From IMG/VR virus record IMGVR_UViG_3300027708_001442, positions 1 to 32,424 of that record: a stretch of 32,424 bases of DNA; one strand, written 5' to 3'. The stretch is from a virus. Below the pieces are notes generated by a model. That model searched no databases. It worked only from the letters and a program-made list of their open reading frames with translations, and was not told the DNA's origin. The position numbers and the translations under genes were made by a program. Of the stretch, positions 28,996 through 32,424 are shown piece after piece (position 1 is the first letter of the stretch; every line of letters starts with the position of its first letter).

Positions 28996-31303
28996 ATTAA
29001 TTAATGAAGCAGTTATAGATATACCTAGGCGTACTTACGCTAAAGATGTATTTGATAATGCAGATACAGAAAATCCAAAACTAAAACAATCCGTATTAGA
29101 TATCATTAATGCACAATTAAAAGAGTTTGAAAAACTTTATCCTATTAAAAAATATAGTTTAGTTGGTTCTAGTATTACAAAAAATTATAGAGATGATGCA
29201 GACCTAGATGTAAACGTTTTATTTGACGTTGCACCTGCTGATAGAGAAGCAGTTAGAATTAAATTAGCACATCAATTAAAAGGTATCAACGGTAAATTAA
29301 TTCCAGGAACAAAACATCCAATCAACTATTACATCATTACAGATCCAAATGTAAAAGAAACAAATGATAAAATGGCTGATGGTGTATTTGATATTAAAAA
29401 CAATACTTGGATAAGAAAACCAAAAGAATTTAAATTTGATGCTAATAGATATGCAGCTGATTTTGAAAAGAAAGTAAAAGAGATAGATGTGATAGAAGGA
29501 GAATTAAAAAGAGATATCATTGATTACAAAGAGTTAACAGAATTAAATCCTGATGATGTTTTAAATTTACAAGAAATTATAAATGAAAAAATATCTAAGA
29601 TAGAAGATGATATTAAGCATTTAGTTTCAATTGGTAATACAGTATTAAAAGATAGACAAGATGCTTTTGCTACTGATATGACACCAGAAGAAATAAGAAC
29701 ATTTGGTAAAAAGAATTTATTACCTAAAAATGTTATCTATAAGATGTTAGAGAAATATCATTATCTAAGATTGTATCATCAATTAAAAGATATATTAAAT
29801 GATGGTAAAATAACAGACGCAGAAATACGTTCTATTAAAACAGAAGGCGTAAACAAATCTATTGCATTTACTTTTGGTAGATTTAATCCACCAACAATAG
29901 GCCACGAAAAACTATTACAAAAAGTTGCAAGTTTAGGTTCAGACTATAAAATATTTTTAAGTAGATCGCAAGACGCAGTTAAGAATCCATTATCGCCATC
30001 AGACAAATTAAAATGGATGCAAACAATATTTAAACGTTATGCTAGTCATATATTTGTAATGCCTACAAATATGGTATTAGAATTAGCAGCAAAAATTTAT
30101 AGTTTAGGTTATACAAATGTAACTATGGTTGTAGGTAGTGATAGAGTAAGAGAATTTGATACTATACTAAACAAATATAATGGTGAAAGAAACAGACATG
30201 GTTTCTATAACTTTGAAAAGATAAATGTAGTATCAGCAGGCGAAAGAGATCCTGATGAAGAAGGTGTAACAGGAATGAGTGCAAGTAAATTAAGAAACTA
30301 TGCTTCAAGAGGAGATTTAAAGAATTTCAAAAGAGGAATACCAGGCAATTTAACAGAGAAACAAAAGAACGAGTTATTCTTTGATGTTAGAAAAGGTATG
30401 GGTTTATCGATTAGTTTGGCCGCAGAATTTGAACCAACCGAAATGCCTAAAACTTTACAACAATTTGAAACACAACAAGTAAGAGACTTATACATTAGAG
30501 AAATGATATTCAATATTGGCGAACAAGCACATAACGTCAATTTAGATGTAAAAGGAAAAGTAGTAAGACGAGGAACAAATTATATTGTATTAGAAGATAC
30601 AAATAACAATTTACACAAATCATGGATATGGGATTGTATTCCTATTGCCGCAGATAAAGAAGTAATGATAAGAGAATATAATTTAGATGTAGATTACGGA
30701 TTTAAAGCAGTATCAGAAATTAAAGAAACAAAAGAAGAACCAAAACTTATAGAAGAAAGACGCAAAAAAGTATTTGGTGAATTAAAAAAGGATTTGATTA
30801 AGATGACAAAAAAAGAAGCATACGATATAGGACATGATTATGCACAACACACTTCTAAGATAACACCAGGCGAACCTGGTTACGACCCCAATTATCAAGG
30901 TGGTGAATATGTGCCTAGTAATGCAGAAGATAATAAAGAGTTAGTAGCAACAACTAGAGTATATCCAGACGGCAAAAAGATACCTAATTCATTACCACCA
31001 AAATATATGGCTGCCAATTCTAAAGAGGTACCAGAAGGACAACATTGTGGTAATTGTGAATATTATGTAGAAAGTGATAGTTATTGTAAGAAATTTGACG
31101 CTAAGGTTAGAGATAATTATTGGTGTGCTAAATGGGAACCAAACAATAAGAAAGTGTCCATGCAAGATATAGAAGAATGGGCTGGTTCAAATGATACAAT
31201 AGATAAATATAGACAAAGATATGGTAATAACTATCAATCTAAGATTGACGAAGTTAAACAAAAAATGATGTCTTTCAAAGAATATAATAAGGATAAGAAA
31301 TAA
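28988..31303 (+). CDS. Three-module protein: Pol beta-like NTase, NadM-like adenylyltransferase, Cys4 tail
   Basis: 771 residues. Module 1: VGSSITKNYRDDADLDVNV (G60-S61, D72/D74), the GS...DxD motif of Pol beta-type nucleotidyltransferases. Module 2 (about 288-450): AFTFGRFNPPTIGHEKLL with the GRF-x4-TIGH signature ending at H306, then VVGSDRV and GMSASKLRNYA (from 429), equal to the second motif of NadM/RibF-type cytidylyl/adenylyltransferases. Module 3 near the end: C687-x2-C690-x9-C700-x12-C713, a likely Zn or Fe-S site. An amphipathic region lies between. The N-terminus MFKLINEA fits the L/I-x-E rule. NAD or nucleotide metabolism, or RNA modification, are possible; the combination is unusual. 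Ribosome site AAGGAG. Confidence 0.75.
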   Translation: MFKLINEAVIDIPRRTYAKDVFDNADTENPKLKQSVLDIINAQLKEFEKLYPIKKYSLVGSSITKNYRDDADLDVNVLFDVAPADREAVRIKLAHQLKGINGKLIPGTKHPINYYIITDPNVKETNDKMADGVFDIKNNTWIRKPKEFKFDANRYAADFEKKVKEIDVIEGELKRDIIDYKELTELNPDDVLNLQEIINEKISKIEDDIKHLVSIGNTVLKDRQDAFATDMTPEEIRTFGKKNLLPKNVIYKMLEKYHYLRLYHQLKDILNDGKITDAEIRSIKTEGVNKSIAFTFGRFNPPTIGHEKLLQKVASLGSDYKIFLSRSQDAVKNPLSPSDKLKWMQTIFKRYASHIFVMPTNMVLELAAKIYSLGYTNVTMVVGSDRVREFDTILNKYNGERNRHGFYNFEKINVVSAGERDPDEEGVTGMSASKLRNYASRGDLKNFKRGIPGNLTEKQKNELFFDVRKGMGLSISLAAEFEPTEMPKTLQQFETQQVRDLYIREMIFNIGEQAHNVNLDVKGKVVRRGTNYIVLEDTNNNLHKSWIWDCIPIAADKEVMIREYNLDVDYGFKAVSEIKETKEEPKLIEERRKKVFGELKKDLIKMTKKEAYDIGHDYAQHTSKITPGEPGYDPNYQGGEYVPSNAEDNKELVATTRVYPDGKKIPNSLPPKYMAANSKEVPEGQHCGNCEYYVESDSYCKKFDAKVRDNYWCAKWEPNNKKVSMQDIEEWAGSNDTIDKYRQRYGNNYQSKIDEVKQKMMSFKEYNKDKK

Positions 31304-32382
31304 TGAGTTTCATTAAAGAATCAAAAAACGCTTATAAACAAGTACAAGAAAATCATATTGCTATTGCTATGGGTAAAATGTTAGATGATGAAGGCAGTAT
31401 GGTATTAAATCAATTAGAAGAATTAGAACGTGCTATTAAAATGATTCGTGATTACGTTGGTACCGATTATGAAAAACAATTGCCAGCATGGGTTCAAGCT
31501 AAAGTTACATTAGCAAGTGATTATATATCTACAGTAGGCAATTATCTTTCTAGTAAAAATGAAAAAGTAACAGAAGAAGCTATTAAAGAAGAATTTGATT
31601 TAAAAGAAACATCATTAACAGCTATTCATAAAATGAAAGAAGATGGAAAAACAACAGAAGAAATAGCAAAAGAATTAAAACTAAACACAGGATTAGTTAA
31701 AAAAATTTTAGGTGAAGGAACAGAAAAAGATAATACAAAATATCCACAACATATACACGACATTATTAAAAAAGCAAAAGATAAAGAAATAGAGTTAGCA
31801 AGACAAAAACAATTATCTAACATAAAAGCTAAAGTAACAGATGTTAAAGTTCCAGGTTATACTGTTGAAGAAAAACCTAAAGTTAAAAAACAAAAAGATC
31901 AAACAAATAACATACCTCAGAACATAGAACCTTCAAATGCAGGTGGCGCTAATACACAAATTGGCCTTTCTATGGGAGAAGAAATACAATTAAAACCAGT
32001 TCCTAGTTTAGAAGATAGTGCTAAGAAACATAATGTAGATATTGAAGCATTAAAGAAACAATTAGAAAAAGGTATCAAATCAGAATCAGAACATACTGAT
32101 GATCCTAAAGTTGCTGAGAAAATAGCATTAGCCCATTTGGATGAAAGACCAGATTACTACGATCAATTGGATAAATTGGAAAACAAACCAGTTGAAAAAA
32201 TAACAGAAGTAAAAGAACCTACAGGAGAATTAAAAGATGCTTGTTGGACTGGTTATGTAGCAGTTGGAACTAAAATGAAAAATGGAAAACGTGTACCTAA
32301 TTGTGTACCAAAATCAGAAGCATATAAAGGTGCTAAATCTATAGTAGAAAAAGCATGGAAAAAATTAAAGGAGAAAAAATAA
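31303..32382 (+). CDS. Multi-motif, probably virion-associated protein with DUF5661-like segment
   Basis: 359 residues, highly charged. The N-terminal helical region (MSFIKESKNAYKQVQENHIA to about 88) contains LEELERAIKMIRDYVG. A short helix-turn-helix-like stretch follows (AIHKMKEDGKTTEEIAKELKL). A Pro/Lys/Gln-rich linker comes next, then GIKSESEHTDDPKVAEKIALAHLDERPDYYDQL, the DUF5661-like pattern. DACWTGYVAVGTKMKNGKRVPNCVPK near the end is a motif I recall from many phage head-region proteins. MSFIKES fits an I-K-E cleavage rule. It starts at ATG overlapping the previous stop (TAATG). Function unknown; low-complexity linkers suggest an internal head or scaffold-type protein. Confidence 0.7.
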   Translation: MSFIKESKNAYKQVQENHIAIAMGKMLDDEGSMVLNQLEELERAIKMIRDYVGTDYEKQLPAWVQAKVTLASDYISTVGNYLSSKNEKVTEEAIKEEFDLKETSLTAIHKMKEDGKTTEEIAKELKLNTGLVKKILGEGTEKDNTKYPQHIHDIIKKAKDKEIELARQKQLSNIKAKVTDVKVPGYTVEEKPKVKKQKDQTNNIPQNIEPSNAGGANTQIGLSMGEEIQLKPVPSLEDSAKKHNVDIEALKKQLEKGIKSESEHTDDPKVAEKIALAHLDERPDYYDQLDKLENKPVEKITEVKEPTGELKDACWTGYVAVGTKMKNGKRVPNCVPKSEAYKGAKSIVEKAWKKLKEKK

Positions 32383-32424
32383 TGTCAAGATATTTAGAAA
32401 TTAAACCAGGTAGTATATCAGAAG
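32382..32424 (+). CDS. Start of next gene, truncated by window end
   Basis: ATG 32382 overlaps the previous stop (TAATG) and has AAGGAG ten to fifteen bases upstream. Only 14 residues are visible, MSRYLEIKPGSISE, too few to assign. An I-S-E triplet again lies within the first 14 residues, as in the preceding genes. Confidence 0.55.
   Translation, partial: MSRYLEIKPGSISE

Overview
The window looks like a piece of a T4-type myovirus genome, most likely a marine phage of an AT-rich alphaproteobacterium such as SAR11 (pelagimyophage or cyanophage-like lineage). The evidence is the T4 core: gp55, gp47, gp46, gp45, gp44, gp62, RegA, gp43, UvsX and gp41. They lie among genes typical of marine T4-likes: a CobS-type AAA+ protein, Hsp20, peptide deformylase, SpeD and a phage ribosomal protein bS21. 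The sequence is strongly AT-rich (roughly 30% GC by eye). All supported genes are on the + strand and are tightly packed with ATGA, TAATG or similar overlaps. The SAR11 host assignment is inference from composition and gene content.

Layout. 1-4506: tail of an unknown gene, late sigma gp55, recombination nuclease gp47/gp46, peptide deformylase and a small unknown. 4543-5850: a DUF4338/DruA-like protein. 5961-9464: a metallopeptidase-vWA protein and a MoxR/CobS-type AAA+ ATPase with related upstream regions. 9549-10434: bS21, a structured intergenic region and Hsp20. 10669-12051: a DUF262-HNH protein behind a leader with three hairpins. 12109-15750: replication block with two tRNA-Gly genes, clamp, clamp loader, RegA and small proteins. 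15751-17912: a RimK-RimB-like fusion, a small beta-rich protein and a ferredoxin. 17912-25037: DNA polymerase, a second DruA-like protein, SpeD, UvsX and gp41. 25073-32424: mostly unknown proteins, several with short N-termini resembling the T4 capsid-targeting peptide. These include a ligase-like KxDG protein, a P-loop kinase and a three-module nucleotidyltransferase fusion.

Expression signals fall into classes. Four genes (gp55, the first DruA-like gene, the vWA gene and a DUF3310-like gene) have a sigma70-type promoter placed so that the predicted transcription start is the A of the ATG, which predicts leaderless mRNAs. A fifth gene at 17263 is nearly leaderless. Downstream genes in operons mostly use GGAG or GAGG Shine-Dalgarno sites. 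TATAAATA late-promoter matches precede hsp20, speD, 25073 and 26594, and two of these overlap sigma70-type -10 boxes.

The most interesting theme is translation. In one window the phage carries bS21 with a perfect nine-base Shine-Dalgarno, a RimK-like ligase fused to a RimB-like protease domain (a likely bS6 tail modifier), peptide deformylase, RegA, two unusual tRNA-Gly genes and predicted leaderless mRNAs. bS6, bS18 and bS21 are neighbours on the 30S platform next to the anti-Shine-Dalgarno. A coordinated remodelling of host translation initiation is therefore a testable hypothesis. Other candidates for new biology are the DruA-like paralogue pair, the vWA/AAA+ pair, the DUF262-HNH gene and the putative packaged-protein set at the right end.
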